Below, one piece after another: positions 34,301 to 48,964 of a DNA stretch of 64,000 nt. Numbering within the stretch: the stretch's first letter is position 1; every line of letters starts with the position of its first letter. The stretch spans positions 16,225,501 through 16,289,500 of the forward strand of contig CM061096.1 of NCBI GenBank assembly GCA_030770545.1, read 5' to 3'. This stretch comes from Macropodus opercularis. Its lineage: Eukaryota > Chordata > Actinopteri > Anabantiformes > Osphronemidae. The position numbers were made by a program, and so were the translations under genes. The notes under the pieces were generated by a model. That model did not search any database. It saw nothing but the letters and a program-made list of their open reading frames with translations, and was not told where the DNA came from.

Positions 34301-37300
34301 CAATATTTCTTTAATGGCTTTAATGGGATTCCACTGACGCGGATTAAAGACCTCGACATCATCTTTGTCCCCTTAGTTGATGTAATAGCTGTGATTCTTA
34401 CAATTTCTCCAGTCGTCAAAAATCTCTTAAATGTAATCATTCTCAGTGTTCAGGGTTAAATAGGTGAGTACACTGCTGAGAATGCACACGTGCTGCTGCA
34501 TGTTTTGGCTGAACTTCTATTTGTCGTTAACCCAGAATCTTTGTGTGTGTGTGGACTCATCACGGACGTGTGTGAGCAGATAATAACGGATTATCGCTTA
34601 TTTGCCTCACACTTCACCACATCAGCCTTTAATTGTCTCGTCCGTGTGGTGTGTTAAAAATATCTTCCTGGCTGCTTCACATCACCTTTCCAGCGGAGCG
34701 CTGGCCTGAGAGGGACGTGTCTGCAGATCTATAAAGTCATCCACATGAAGGGACGCGCTGCGTTGGCCTTTTCTCAGCGCGCTCATGTTCATCTACTGTT
34801 GTTCCAAAGAAAGTCACAGTAGAGCTGAACGTGGCTCCTCTTCTCTCATTAGCTGCCGCTTGGGACACTGTCTGTGTGTGTCTGTGTGTGTCTTGGTTGT
34901 GGCTCCTGGGACCTAACCCGAGTCCTTTACACATTCTTGGTGCTCGGCTCACGTGACCCGTGTGGCCCTGCGGAGCCCAGGTGTTGTGTGTTCATCTCTA
35001 ATGAACAGGTGGAAATGTAACAAAATGGAGGCTTAACGTTCCACTTGTTTCAGACAGCTGATCTGGCCACAGCACCGCGAGGCAGAGGACGAGTCACGGC
35101 GATGGCCCAGCGTCACTTCCTGCACACGTACAGGCGATTTATGGCCGAGCATGGCAGGACAAGCAGCCGCGAGCTTTTACGACTCACACGCGTCTTTACT
35201 GCCGCCCTAACGTGGCGTCATATTCTACGAGAGTTATGTGACGTTGCAGTTTGGTGTAATGCTAAAGTGGAAGCACCGTAAATGAATCACCTTTGTGTAA
35301 ATGTCACCAGCTAAATTTTATTGGACAGTGAATCAGTATTTCGACTGGGGGCCACTGTGACGTGCGATATTTAAAGAAAGAATTATTTTATATTTCAACA
35401 GCGCCGTCGATGCTCGTGGTTGAAACGGCTCGATGGCAGAAGCTTAGATGGAAACGTCTCCAAACAGAGCTTAAGAGATTTTAAAGGCACGGTGTTCGCA
35501 GTCGTCGCCGATAAACAGGCGGCGCACACCCTTCCTGCCTTTCCCCTCGTGAGCACGTCTCCTGTGTCTGGCTCTGATACCAGATGTTTTAACTGACTTT
35601 CGTGAGATGCTGCTGTGCTGAAAGCACGTGAAGGTCCACGTCGCCCATCGTCTGGCGGAGCGACCCCCTCAGCGCCATCTGGAGCTCCGCAGCCTCTTGA
35701 TTGTTATTGGCAGCATATTCACTTCAGGCGAGCGGAATTTGGGTCATGATCTGATTTAAAAAGGCTGTTCAATAATTGATCAGGGCTGATTAAGAGGACG
35801 TGTCCGTGAGAAGAGACGATGGGCGTGAGGCAAAGCAGCGTTTAGGCCCCTGAGTGGGATCAGTCTAAGCTGAGCAAGGCGCCGGAGGGGCCGCGGGTGT
35901 TTCTACTGTACGTTGTTCCATCGACTGGGTACAGTGTGTAAGAGCGTATCTGGGATTATGTTTGTGTACAGTTTACGTTGTGTGATGCCCATTAAATTAA
36001 ATATGAAAGTGCAATCTGTTCCCCCGAAGAGGCTGCTTTATTATTCATCGACATATTTCAATTAATCATTTATTTTACCTAAAAGTATGGCTCATGCAGC
36101 CTGCTTCCGCTCCGATGGACGTTCAGTGTGTTCGTGATGTTCTGCTTCCTGCGTGATGAGCGTTAGTTGGAGCTGTGCATAGTTGTTCTTAGTGGTGTAA
36201 CCGGAGTGAAGACGCGCCGCAGTACGTTGAACTGTGTTATTCATCACGCTGGCCTGCGCTCCCCCCAAGTTAAACGCTCACACGTTCACTGAAGGGACTT
36301 CTGAGCTGCATTTAAGCAGCTTAAGGAGGGAGACGCGTGGCTGTTGATGCAGCACCACTGGCCTTCGCAGCGCGTTTGTGCTGCGTTCAAAGGACCGGTT
36401 CATACTGCACTCCTGCATTTCTATTAGCCCCCATTTAATCAGGCTTATTACCTCTAAGGGGAGCAGGTCAGAGGTCGTGGCGTGTGCTTCTACTACAGTC
36501 GAACTGCACGTGCGCTGCCTCTAACGCTCTGTTCCCTTTGCAGCAACAGACCGGCCGACGGCAGGAAACCAGCAGCGCCAGACGTGTCTTCAGAGGAACA
36601 GACGTGAAGCTGCTACCCTGAAACCGCTGCTTTACCCTTTGACCTGCTGAGGATTTCACCGAACACTGCTGTGAGTTCCATTCATGCATCTGTATGCACT
36701 GCGGCAGAGCCACGGTGGAACGGCTTAATGAAACTTAAGTGCATTTATTTGATAAATCACGTCTGAAGCAGACAAAGCTGAAAATGATGAAAGCCTCGTT
36801 TACTCCTGCGACCGTTTCATTCTCCATTAATGAAACTCATCTGTCTATTAATTGGCGCGCAGCTATTGACAGATGTTATGATGCCAGGTGATGAGTCTTG
36901 TCTCTAATGTCATGGTTTTAACGTGACGTATGTGAGTTTTGAAGCAGGCTTTTAGGAAGCGTTACCGATATCATTTTCATTTGATGCCTTGAAGACCGAA
37001 GCAACGCTGCAACAAACAAACGATAAACTGAATGAAGAGTCGACCAGGGAGCTTCTCAGGCTGAGGATGATGTTACGTTCAGGCAGTGGATCCACGCTGT
37101 GCAGATATAAAAGCTGTTTGCTTGGATCTTACAGAATTTAATCTATACAATTATTTATTTACCGTATAAGAAAATGACTAAGCTCCCAGAATGTTACTTA
37201 ACCTTTAATTCATTTGGAAAGTGGCCCCTCAGAGCCGCAGAAAGGCCTCAGTCTCTGTTCTGACACCAACTCAGAAATTCAGGGAATTCAGTCACACTGG

Positions 37301-40300
37301 TCCGATCAGTCCTGTCTCTCCTCTCTCGTGTTGATTGTAGTTCAGCCTCCCTCAGGCCGAGGCTATGAGAGGGAGAGAGGAGTCCCAGGCTGCACCATCA
37401 TGCTACTTCTGAGAAGCTGGGATGACACTTTGGCTGGCGAAACACAAGGTAAGACAGCGCTGATGCATGAGGTCTGTGTGCGGCCGGAGCTCAGTGATGG
37501 ATGGTGGGAAACCTCCAGACGCTCTTCGGTTTCGTATCTCGTGCCGGCTTTGCTTCGGGGTCAGGAGAACCTTCCAGACAAACGGTTTAATCCTGGCTTT
37601 TTAGATGGCGAGCGTTTTGATCAGTGGCGCGTCAGGCGTCACGTGACTCCACGGGCCCTGAAGGAGCAATTACAGGTTTGTTGAATGACCCATTGTGACG
37701 CGTTTGCCTACGTCACCTGCTGAACAACTACGACAGGAGCGAGAGGCACCACGTTCGGTGATAAGATCGTAGGAGACGTACGGTAACTGTGTCCCACTTT
37801 TAAATTACGCCGAGCAGAGATATTTCCCACAAAGGCCCATGAGAGCGCGTTCGTATCGGCGCGCTCCATCGCTCTCCGTGCCAAGGTTGTCCTTTGTTTT
37901 AATTGTTCGCAGCCTTTTCTTTGCGAGCGCCGTTCACCCGCTTTTCCCTCTTCCTTCCTTCTCTGTTCGTCTCCTTCCATGAACCATTAATCAGCCGTGA
38001 CGGTTTTGGGGTTTTTGAGCTAGTGTTTGCTGCGGGAGGACGGTGCTGGTGACGGGCTTTAACCCTGGCAGAGCTGCTTGGTAACGACGAGCTCGACCCG
38101 TCGTCGATTTCTGTCTGTCACGAAACATTAGCATCGACGCTTTTAGCTGCATCGTGTGAATTTCGCGTCTGCTTTGCTGTCTGTGGTTCGAAGGGGACGG
38201 ACGCGACGCAGGGTCAGTACGACTCTCCCGGGGTCGCTGAGGTCTGATTGCCGGAGCCTAAAGTGACCCGCGGGTCGATACTGAGGAGGAAACTCCCTCC
38301 TGCATTTCTTCCTGGAGAACGATGTTTATTGCCTCCCTGACCCCAGGGTCACTGTGGCTGATTGACACCCTGGAGCTGAAGCCTGGTCTACTGAGCTCCA
38401 GCTTGGAGCCAGCGTCCCTCGCGTCATCCTGGAGACCGTGTAAATCCTGGGAGTTCATTTTCCACGACCGTGCGTCCAGGTCCAGACGCGGTGATGCCCT
38501 CATTAGCAGCGTGAGAGCAGCCGTCGTCCCACTCGTCGTTCCTGCTCTTACATAACGTGTTTAGAACGCCGCAGCTTGAATAATGATGGAAATGAGGACG
38601 TATTACAATAATAATGTCTCAGGACTTTATCTCCAGCCCTAAATGGGATTCGGGCAGCTCGTTATATCACCACCACTCGCTGCTGTTAATTAAGTGCCGC
38701 ACGGCTTTTCAGCCATATTTCAGTCAAAGCCATTTAACAGTTGACTCTTATTTAGACTCAGCTGAAGCAAACTGAGGCCGCGACCTTTGACGTGTGACCC
38801 AGTGTCGGCGTCACCTTTCTCCTCTTAATGATGCAAAGAATACAGTTAATGGCAGATCTGGATACTGACGCGTGACGAAGAGATGAGCGAGGCTCAATAG
38901 GTCAGTATGTTTATGTGTTTATTCCTGGAGCGGATTCATCTCTTCCTTCGACTGGATCGTCTCAAATTAGAGCGAATCCAGAACTTGGGGAGTTGGGAGG
39001 CTTTCGATGAACAACGGCACACGAGGAGAGGAAGCGAGCAGAGGAAATGTTTGAGAGGACGTGGAACAAAGGACGGAGAGAGTACAGCTGTGTTTTCTCA
39101 AGAAGAAAATGGCTCTGGATGTGCCAGTGCTGCCGTCTGTTTGGTTTTGTCACCGTATGCAAAGCTGCATCGTGCAGCGTGGGAACATCTCATTAATTCA
39201 ATAACTAGGTCTGATTCGAAGAAACTTTTCAGGCATGGCAAACTCACCGCGGCACGTTTGTCTTTGTAATGAATTCCAGTCATATTGTTGAGCTCAGGCT
39301 TCACTGATGCTCAATTATCTTGTAATTGAATAAACTTAGGACGGAGCCGCACCAGCGTGAAGTCTCCAGAGGTTATTTATCTTAAACTAATGCTATCAGT
39401 TAATATCGATTGCACTGGAAGATCACTTTTTTTAGCTTGACCTGAAAACACAGCTAATATCGGTGCAGTGGCATCGAGTGAGTTGCAAAGCAGCGGATCG
39501 ATGCAGCCTTACTCGTCCTTATCTCGCTAACATAAGTCACCTGGAAAACGGCCTCAGATCCGATCATTAGCTGAGCGCTGCACTTTGGACGGAAGTTCAT
39601 TGGGACGTATTAGTTGATAATTAATAATAGTTTATTAGCTTTGGAGAAAAATTAACGTGCAGCTTCTGATCCAGCTTATTTCTGCTTGATGCAAACAAGG
39701 CGACCAAGCTGTGAATGTTTTAGTTAATTTCAAATTCTGAGATTATAAATTCAAAATTTAAGAAGCTTTTGCTCTTGTTTCTTAGGAGGTTTATTTAAAC
39801 TGGACACCAGACATATGATCGTTATACAGAGATATAAAGTTCAGCTTTAACTCCGTATATGTGAAATAGATTTGTTCTGTTTTCTGATTCCGTGGCAGAG
39901 AAAGATTTTTAAATCGACTGTAACTTTGTGCACCTCTTTGCCGCATTGAACCAACGCTTCATGGGTCACCGTGCGACGTGTCCAGCGCACGTGTGCAGAG
40001 CCCTTGGCTGTAAACGTGCAGGCGGCGAGCAGCCGTGTGCTGGTGTCCTCACCTGCAGGTCGCTGGAGATGGTGGATGATTCGTTTCGGTGTGTAAGCCA
40101 CACGTCTGCGTCCGGCGCCTGGAGGACAGCGACGCAGCCGCGTGATGGGCAGAGAGGCAACCAACCCATTTGTGTGGCGAGAAACAAAAAGAAGTCGTTG
40201 CGTTATGTTAGTTCAGGTTTTAACTAACGCTGTGCTGCTGTAGTACCTTTGATTTAAAGTCCCTAGATCCAGATTTAATTCCGAATAATAACATTTGTCT

Positions 40301-43300
40301 TCTACAGGGTGATTAATGTCCTCATGCAGTTTGATTAATGTCTTGTTGCACAGAATCTGCAACTAAGTGATGCCGTTTAAACTTCTTTTCCTCCATCTCT
40401 GCTCCACTAAGTTACGTTTTTCTTTCCCATTATGGAAGCGGTGCCAGACAATAAATCAGTCTATGCCAGAGAAGGGATTAGTTTCCCTGATATAGCGGAA
40501 CAGGCTTTGAGCTGTAGGACTGTGTGGCGGTGCGTCGTCGGCGTCCACACACGCAGAGACCCTGGACTCCTTTGGTGAAGCTAGAGAGAAGCCGGATGCT
40601 GCTCCTGGTGTCACGGCCTCGCTCGGACGCCCTGCAGCCTCTGGCCCTCGCTCTGTCCCACAGCCTCCCTCTGCCAGTAGATAGTATGACGTTATTGATT
40701 GGGTTGTGTTAAGGAGAAATGCCCCCTGGAGCTGAGCAGAAGGACTCCCAATAGGAAGCTAATGGCTCCCTGAGGGCCCTCATCCGCAGACTGTCAGAAC
40801 CTGTGATCTGTGGTGACCTGGCTGAGCAGAGCGTGGAGGAAAACAGGTTGCATGAGGCCGTCGGCAGCGTCCGAGCAGGCAGACGGACAAAAGGTGATGT
40901 GCACCAATGGAGGGATCCCAGCATGGGAGCTGGTTAAAGGCTCGTCCATGTTTTCAGTCGATTCTTCCTGTTTGTATCGCTCATTGATTTCTGAAAGAAG
41001 CAGTTTCAGAACAGTTGAAAACCATGTAAATGCAGGTGTGGGATAATTCAACACTCGCCTCCAGAGATTTCAATCACTCAGCCTCCACATGGCTGGGATG
41101 AAAACACGTTTGGTCTCCGTGAGCTGGTGATTGATTCCTTTTGGTCGTCCTGTGACGCGATGGCAGGTTTGTTTTAAACGGTGATTTCTGGTGTAGATGC
41201 TGACAGATCATCACCTTTGAGTGGATATAGCAGGAACATTCATCTACATATCCAGCCGATAAAATCCAGCGCTGGCGTTTATTTGTGGCTGAATATTTAT
41301 GTGTTTTGGCTGTGGTTAGATCTTTACCAGCTCCTGAGGGAAATATTGATATTCACCAGCCTGTTTCAGTGTCTGACAGCAGAGCTTTTACTCTGAAAAC
41401 AGCTGCCACTAAAACCAACTCACTGAGCTCCCTACACCCCCCTGTAACGTTCTGCGAATCACCCTGAGACTCGGCTTTGAGTTTTCTGCAGGCTCCTCAA
41501 CATGAAGGACCGCATGACATTTCGTGCTGTAGTTTAGTGTCACGTTTTGAGGACCACGTGGTCCCACCTGTCGGAGGAGCAGCAGACGAGGGCGGGAGCA
41601 GCGAGGTCAGAGTGACGGGCGACGCCAAGGCATAACCGCATTAAAGAACAACTGGCGAGAAATTACGACGCAGGCCAAGAATGTGTCACCTCAAAAAATG
41701 AGCCAATTAGGAGACGCTGGCACTGCTGGACCCTGATGCCGCTCTCATTACGGATGCGCGTCTGTACCTGAGTGTGAAATGTCAAATTCTGATTACTGAG
41801 GACTTAATAGACTCGCAAACGTCTTGAAATCAAAACAGGAACAGGTCTGAGGTACTGGGGCCTGTGATGACTCTGCGGCGCCAACGTGACATTTCACTTA
41901 AAATGTCAGAAAATGTACAACTGATGACGATGAAACTATGAAGCATAGACCATAACTTGGTCAACAATTACTGAGAAGAACTGAAAATGAAAGTTCAGCT
42001 GACCTAACGTGGGGCTTTTATTGGGGTTTGTAATGGAGGAAATGATTCATAGTCGAATTTTGTACTTTGGACAGTACGATAATAAATTTGAAATTCGTTC
42101 GCTGTCAGATGAAAGTGTCTGCCTGACATTAATAACGAAGCACAGGAAGTCCTACGATGCCATTGCGCTGGAACCCGACGAGCTTCCACGTGTTTTCACA
42201 CAAAACGCTGAGGCAGAGTGTGACCTCTCTGCTTTCCCTCCGGGTCTGTGCTTCTGACGGCTTCACGTGCCGACGACGTGGAGACGCTTTGATCCTGTTC
42301 GGCCGCTCGTGCAGCTTTCATTTGCTTTGCTTCAGGTGTGTACGGCCGCGGGTTCGTCGCTCACCTCGCGTCCTCGTCCTCGGACTGATGGGCCTGCGTC
42401 GTTGATGCAGCCTGTGCACACATGTGTGCGTGGATCTGCAGGTTTTGGTGTCGTGATTCTGAGCGGTCAATCAGCGAGAGTGAGGAAGAGGCAAACTGAA
42501 ATCATAAAAGCAGAGACTTCACTCCTCTCGTTCCTGGTTCTTCCTTCTCACGTCGCTCTGCATCGTCTCTCTCTCCGGTTTCGATGCTTCCCCTGCATTT
42601 GTCTCCTCTCTCACAGTTTTTAATTAAAGTCTCTCTGTATCGGGGGATTCTGTTCAGGGGTGATTTAAATGGAGGGGCTGACATAAACTTAACATTACTG
42701 TCAGACCAAAGCAAATTCCATCAGCCCTGGTTAAATTTGCAGCTGGCCGTGTGCCAATAGGCTTTTTATTCCGCAGCCAATATCTGTGCCTCCTCCTATC
42801 TGTCATTTTTCACTCATATTCCCTAATGCAGTGTGTGTTTTCCCGTGTGAATCATGAAGGAGAGCTGGAGTCTGATACTGAAAGCCCCTCCAACATACAG
42901 ACGCTCACAAGGACTCGTCACATGGTGGATTTCAAAAAGTACCTTTGCAAGATGGGCTTTGACTGGTCGTGAACACCGTAAACATCTGTGACCCGTCTGA
43001 GGCAGCAGGGATTGACAGGACACTTCTTCTGGAGCCGATCAGATGGTTCAACCATATGACTTTCAGTGGGGAGGATTTGCTGCAGGACTGTTTAGCTGGA
43101 GCATGTGAGCGTCCTGCAGTCATGCATATCTGTGTTCAGAAATCGAGATGTTACCGGCTGTGAGGCGACTTTAATTATCACTTGGATGCTGCTGAATTAA
43201 GCTTACAGGCGTCTCCTCACTCGCTTTTGCTCAGAGGTTGTCAGTGTGGACGCTCTGGGGTCAACACAGAAACACCCGCTGCTGCGTCCCGTCGACCACA

Positions 43301-46300
43301 CGCTGACGCGATGACGTGGACGGAGCAGTCAGGGTTTGCTCGCTGATACGAGGCCGTGATGACGGAGCAGTGAAAGCGTCCGAGATGTTTTGCAGTTGAT
43401 GAAGACCGAGGCAGAGGAAGCCGCTGAGCTGCTCACTCTCAAATAAATAAAACCACCTCTGTGAACACATTTGTATGCAGAACAGCGCAGGTTGAGACTT
43501 AACTGAACGTCGCCTTCAAGGAGCCCTGTTGCTAATTTATGACCTTTGCGTGTTTTGTGAGTACAAGTGACTTCGTTCAGGGGAGATATGAGGACGAGCC
43601 GAGCCCAGCGGAGCCACATCTGCTGCTCTTGACATTTCATCAGCGGGCGTGTGCGGATAACTGGAATTCAATCTTACAGTTGTGCACAAACAAACTCATG
43701 AATGATAATGTCTGGCTAATTGAAGGCGCTGGAGCGACTCACTGCGCTGACTGCAGCGCTGCAAATGGAGTCCTCCGCGTAGTCATGGCGACGCGAAGCG
43801 AGAGGCTCTGGAGGTCTCCTGACCTGAGTTGGAGTCAGATCCTCTTTCTCACATGCTCCCGCTCGTCTGTGCCACCATTTGGTTGCATTTGCATCCATGA
43901 ATATTCAGAAGTCAACTGTTTGAAAAGTTGGTTCAAGTCCTCGCTCGTCTGCACCAACACATTCTGGTGGTTTTAGCTGCTCTGCATGAAACCGTAAGTG
44001 AGTCTAGCAGATGATAATTGTGACCATGGCCGTCGTCTTATGACTTCACTATATTAATCTGACGGGCAGTAACCTGCGTTTCACGGTGAAAGCAGTGTAA
44101 CGTGCTGTGGCAGGGGCTTCGCGCAGGTTCCTGATGCTCCAGGAACAGGCACAACACTGCTCTGCAATCAGAGGAGCTGTTCCTCGGCTGCCACCCGCTG
44201 AGCTGAGGCGTTCACCTGCGGCAGCGTCGTCGGCCGTTCCGCCTACCGTCCGGCGGAGAGCTGGCCAGTCTGACCTGCTGTCTCCTTGCGCATCTCTGCC
44301 GTTGCCGCCGTTCTTTTTCCAGGCTGAGCGTTGGCTGGGGTTAGGAGGTCATTACCCCTGTGGGGAGTCTCATCATCATCCTACAGCAGAGGGCCGCTCA
44401 CTGCGCAAGCCTGTGAAGAGAGAGAGGCGGTGGTGACAGCCTGACGTCTGCACGGGAATTAGCATAATCATGCGACAAAACAACACTTGCAGGGGAAAAA
44501 TGTGGCGTTAGACCCATCCTCCATTCTGTGAGTGCCATATAGAAAACTAGTGCAAATGTTGGCATCGTTGCCTCGGATCTGTCCACGTGCAGCTTCTAAT
44601 CACAGCAAGTCCAGGGCAAAAATACCAGGAGTTAATTGAAATGTGTAAAATTAGCAACAGAGAAAATGAAAGTCATCAGTCAGAATTGAGCCTGAGAGGA
44701 GACGGAGCAGACAGACGTCCGCTGAGCGGCTTCTGAAGGTGGATGACACGAAAGGCTGCTGCCCGTGCGGCCGTTCCCATGTGAAGGGAGATGTGCTGGG
44801 GGTGACTGTGTGCGTTGTGCTGGCAGCCGCGGCGCAGCAGCGGATTAGGCCGTGTTCTTGCTTAAGCATGTTTCAGGCTTCGGGTTTTGATGTATCCACC
44901 CATGAGGCGTCGATTTCCACTGGAGGAGGCAGAATTTGCAGCCACACTGATCCAGCATCCACTGCAGAGAAACAACCAGGTTCTCACACACAATCACAGC
45001 AGCCCTACAAAGAAGAGAAAAAACTCCGGCACACCTTCAGTACTAATCCAGAACGGCAGGATCCAAAAATAACACCTTGGAATGAGATGGATGGAAGAGG
45101 ACAGATTACAGAGGCTCTAATCTGTGAAAAGCTGACAATAAAACACATTTAAAGTGATTACGGTGCCGTTATTGGCACCGCGGGTCACTGGCTGCTTCGC
45201 GCTCCTCTTGTCCTTAGCTTTACCTCCCACACGCGGAGGTCTAAAGAGGAGGAGAGATGTGGAAGTGATAGATGGAAAGAGGAGGGAGAGTAGCCACAGG
45301 AAGATTAAGCGTGTAAATAGAAACATGCCCCAGGAGAGACCCCAGAGACCAGGTCCCTACCTGCCAGTCGAAACCCCTGCGCACGACGAGCAGGCGCTGG
45401 GCGGCTCCGTCCTGCTTCTTCTGCTGTGCTGCTTCTAGAACCGGGCTTGAGGCCGGATAGAACGGGATGTGTCGACTATAGATGGTTTTCAGCTTGTTAA
45501 GCCCATTGGTGACTGATTTGTTGTGCATTTTGGGAAAAGTGATGTTGCTTTATTACCTTTGTGACCTACATTATCACTAATTTAGGCGTCGTTAGCAGTC
45601 TCATCCTGTCCTCATAATAAGTCCATTAACCTATGGGCGGTAGAAAATCTCTGGAATCGAATCCCTGTGTATCCTTTTACACACAGAAACAAAACATTCA
45701 ACATTCTATTAAAGTGTTCTGCCTCCATATGTGCATGAATTAAACAGCGAAACAAGTGCATAAATCATTTAAAATCAATAGCTTGTTCCAGTTGATGCCT
45801 GAAGCACATTCTGTTCTTCTGTAAAGTTTCAACCTGTGGGTGATGTCGGATCTAGTAACGCATGCATCTCCTCCAGGCTCAGGTGGTTGGGTGTGACGCG
45901 GACCGGGTCGCTGCGGAGGGAGCTGGTTGGCTAAAGGTGGAATGACCGAGCTCACAGGAGCAGACGCTTTGTCTGCTTTCTAATTATTCCTCATCTGTGT
46001 GTTTAAAGTCCACAGTTTCGTTTTCTGACCAACCTGACAGACATTTTCTCTGTTCTCCCATAATTGCATCCAGCAGCAGCCAGTTTCGCAGCCTCGCTAT
46101 GATTTTCACACAGCCATGAAGGTGCAGTTTGGGTCGGGGGTCGCTCGCTTCCTCCCACTGCGGAGTGAGATCGGCCGTGTGGTCACAGAGGTTGTCCAGG
46201 TAACGCGGCTTTCATCACCTGTTAGCACTTGTTCTGGGTCAGGGCGAGGTGCCACCCGGGCTTCAGCCTCCAAAAGCAAAGCAAAGCAAAGCGCGATGCG

Positions 46301-46447
46301 GAGCCGAGCGGCTCGACAAGGTCAGAGTCTAGCGCCGCCGCCTCCTCCTCTGAATCATTATCCGTGTGTGTAGCCCCGAGTGTGAGCGGGTTTGACGTAA
46401 CAGGCAATTTTTCAAACTCCTGCTACTTATTCTGCTGCTTGTGATAC

Positions 46448-46720
46448 GCCAGCGTCTCATCGTGACATTCTCATTTCAATTAAAAGGATAAATGAAGCCG
46501 CTGCAGCTCGCCTGACTTAGCAGTAAAGATAATGTAAATGCACCATGGCTGGTTTGAAGTCATGCAGAGAGATTAGGGAGAAATTGTCTTTGGTGCCATC
46601 GTCTGCTGTCCTCCTAAATATCAAACCAGGCCATAAATGTGAAAAATTGCCCGTCGCCTTTGTCCAACAGTTTTCATGCAAATAACACCATCGACAAACC
46701 TGACACTTGCCGCACAATGA
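46448..46720. other. Candidate conserved non-coding element
   Basis: A stretch lacking the low-complexity and CpG-rich features of its surroundings, with a clean octamer ATGCAAAT at 46676-46683 and several AT-rich homeodomain-like cores. It lies about 2.3 kb upstream of the grin2b coding exon. This is judgement by texture only; no alignment was possible. Confidence 0.2.
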
Positions 46721-47689
46721 GAAGAGGGCGACGAGAGAGTGCGAGCACACGACAGAGATGTGGAAGAAGCGAGAGGGCGCATCGCTAGAAGAGAGCGAGG
46801 TAAACGGGACGGAGCGGGTCGGCCACGTTCTGGACGGACCCGGACCCGGACCCCGACAACGCGAAGCCTGGCCGAGCTGCTGAGTGGCTGCAGAACATCA
46901 CGTACCAGCACACCTGAATATTTATGAGTGCAGTGTGTGATGACTTCACACGTTGGACCGGCGCTAACAGAAGGCTCTGCCAGCGATCCCCACTCAGCCT
47001 GGTGCTGCCGTGCGCTGCCTGCTGTCGAAGCCGTTCAAGGCCACATCAGCGCCGGAGATTAGCGCCGAGGTTCCATTTTCTACTGGGGCCCAAAAAAAAG
47101 CCCTAAATGTCAGTTTGTCTCGCGCTGTTCACAGCCTTTCACACCCAATTCATCAAATACACAAACACTCAAACTACCCACAAGCCTCTGGGCAGCAGGG
47201 TTCCTGTGTCCGAGCAGGTTTATTACGGCCACAGCAGAATTAGTCCGTCACTGGTACTAAACAGAACCGGAGCAACGCTGCGTTCTGGGTCTTTTGTGGC
47301 CTCGGATCATTTGGCCAGAGCTTGACGCGTGCAGGGATCCACTGGGTCCTCAGACCCTGCACGCGCCCTTTGTGTTCCTGCACGAGACCCACTTTAATGG
47401 CCTCATCCGTCTGAACGATCATCTGAGTTAGTCTGTGTGTGTGTGAGGCCTGTCGCTCGCTGTTTACTCCCACTTTGCAGCAGCATTTTCGTGATCAGTG
47501 CTTATTGCAAAGTGCGTGTGTCCATCAGCTGCGTCTGTATAAGTGCACGTGTACCGTAGGCCTATTTTAATTGTTGCCATGGAAACAGAGTCCAGATTCA
47601 AAGAGGGCATCTGTATCTCTCTCCAGCGTTCTCTGCGTGTTCATCCTCTTTCATCTCCTCAGTTTACGCTCTCTCGCGTCTCCTCGCAT

Positions 47690-47985
47690 TCTCCCTCCTT
47701 TCATTCCTAGTCTCCTTCCTTTCCTCCCTCCCTCCTCTCCTTCCTAGTCTCCTCGTGCATCTCGTTGTCCCTCCCTCCTTCTTTTCCTCCCTCCCTCCTC
47801 TCCTTCCTAGTCTCCTCGTGCATCTCGTTGTCCCTCCCTTCTTCTTTTCCTCCCTCCCTCCTCTACTTCTTAGTCTCCTTCTTTTCCTCCCTACCTTTTC
47901 TCCTCCTTAGTTTCCTGCTTTTCCTTCCTAGTCTCCTCGTGTCTCTCATTGTCCCTCCCTCCCGCCTCTCCATCCTTCCTAGAGA
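47690..47985. repeat. Pyrimidine-rich minisatellite, about 62-bp unit
   Basis: Imperfect copies of a unit containing CCTAGTCTCCTCGTGCATCT, GTTGTCCCTCCCT and TTTTCCTCCCTCCC. Two copies are close to identical; the later ones are degraded. The strand is almost pure C/T, so triplex (H-DNA) formation is possible. Confidence 0.8.
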
Positions 47986-48964
47986 GTGGTGTGCAATTGA
48001 CTATTAACACAGGGACCTGTAATTAGAGCTGACGAACCTCCAGCAATTAGTTTTCCCTAAAGAAGTCGCTCTGTCATCTCCGCACACGTCCCTTTATCCC
48101 TCTCTCAATCTCCTCCTCGCTTTTTCTTCCTCTCTGTCATTTCCTGTCTTATTAGCTGTCAGCTTCACAGGGTGCTCATTGTTTTAGCGGTTTTGTTCTT
48201 TAGCGTCCATCTGCCTCGTTAAAAGCAGTCATGTATGAGATATACACACAATACACCACTCTGCTACGCCCCCGCCATCCTGGGCTTCTCTGCCCACGGA
48301 GCCAGCGAGCATCTCGTCCCTGCGACTGAACACCTACACGGCCGCGTTGCTGCCCCTGCTCATCTCTGCCCCCCCATTAATGAAGCTCTCTATAAATAAG
48401 CGGCGAGAAGAGCGAGTCAGAAAGAGAATGAGATGTGGTCAAGTAGAAGGTGGGAGGAGAGACGGACACCGGGTGACTGCCAGCGCTGAAGTAGGCCAGT
48501 GGAGCTGAGGGACGGGGCGCGCGTCATATCAAAGCCTCGCGAGCTGCTCCGAGAGCGTTCGCCATCAATCACTTAATCACTTTCGACGTCTGTCTGTTTG
48601 TCGGCGTCTTGGTGTGACGCTCGTGTCCCAGACGGTTTGTCAGTCAGCGGAAGCTGGCGTCCACTCGTCTTTCGGGGGGTTCGTCCTCCACACGGCGTAA
48701 AGTAATGCTGATAGTCTTCCACATGAATTATTGATCGGTGCTGGATGACACATGGACCACATGCTCCTCTCATCGCTCGTCGTTTTCCAGGTTTCCTCCT
48801 CTTCTTCACTCGTTTCCCCGTTTTTGTGGACTGTGATAAACCCTGATTCATTCAGGCTCTCAGTGATTCACTTTACCAAATCAATGCTTCCTGGTCGTAT
48901 GTTCACCTCTGACTCTCCCCCTCCCCCATTTTCTCCCCAGGTATTAATCTCCCTCTCCTCCACC

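Larger units (their letters stand above)
29509..48940. other. Long non-coding region upstream of grin2b coding exon
   Basis: Nineteen kilobases hold no coding exon I can support. The open frames here lack family similarity and have no coherent splice partners. The region should contain fmc1 promoter sequence on the left and, by analogy with mammals, the promoter and one or more non-coding 5' exons of grin2b further right, but I cannot place these. Pyrimidine-rich sequence dominates 31.9-33.7 kb, including a CTCTCC microsatellite at about 31923-31972, and 47.6-48.1 kb. TA repeats lie at 31.2 kb. Confidence 0.5.

Noticed and set aside
36468..38555. Several open frames of 80-156 residues upstream of grin2b
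   Set aside because: No family resemblance, no codon or splice pattern, and no retroelement motifs.
43930..43945. GGTTCAAGTCC resembling a tRNA B box
   Set aside because: No A box at the right distance and no cloverleaf can be drawn from the flanks.
48752..48964. In-frame upstream extension of the grin2b open frame to an earlier ATG
   Set aside because: A strong pyrimidine tract and CAG acceptor end at 48940, so the earlier codons are intronic. The ATG at 48965 has a good context.
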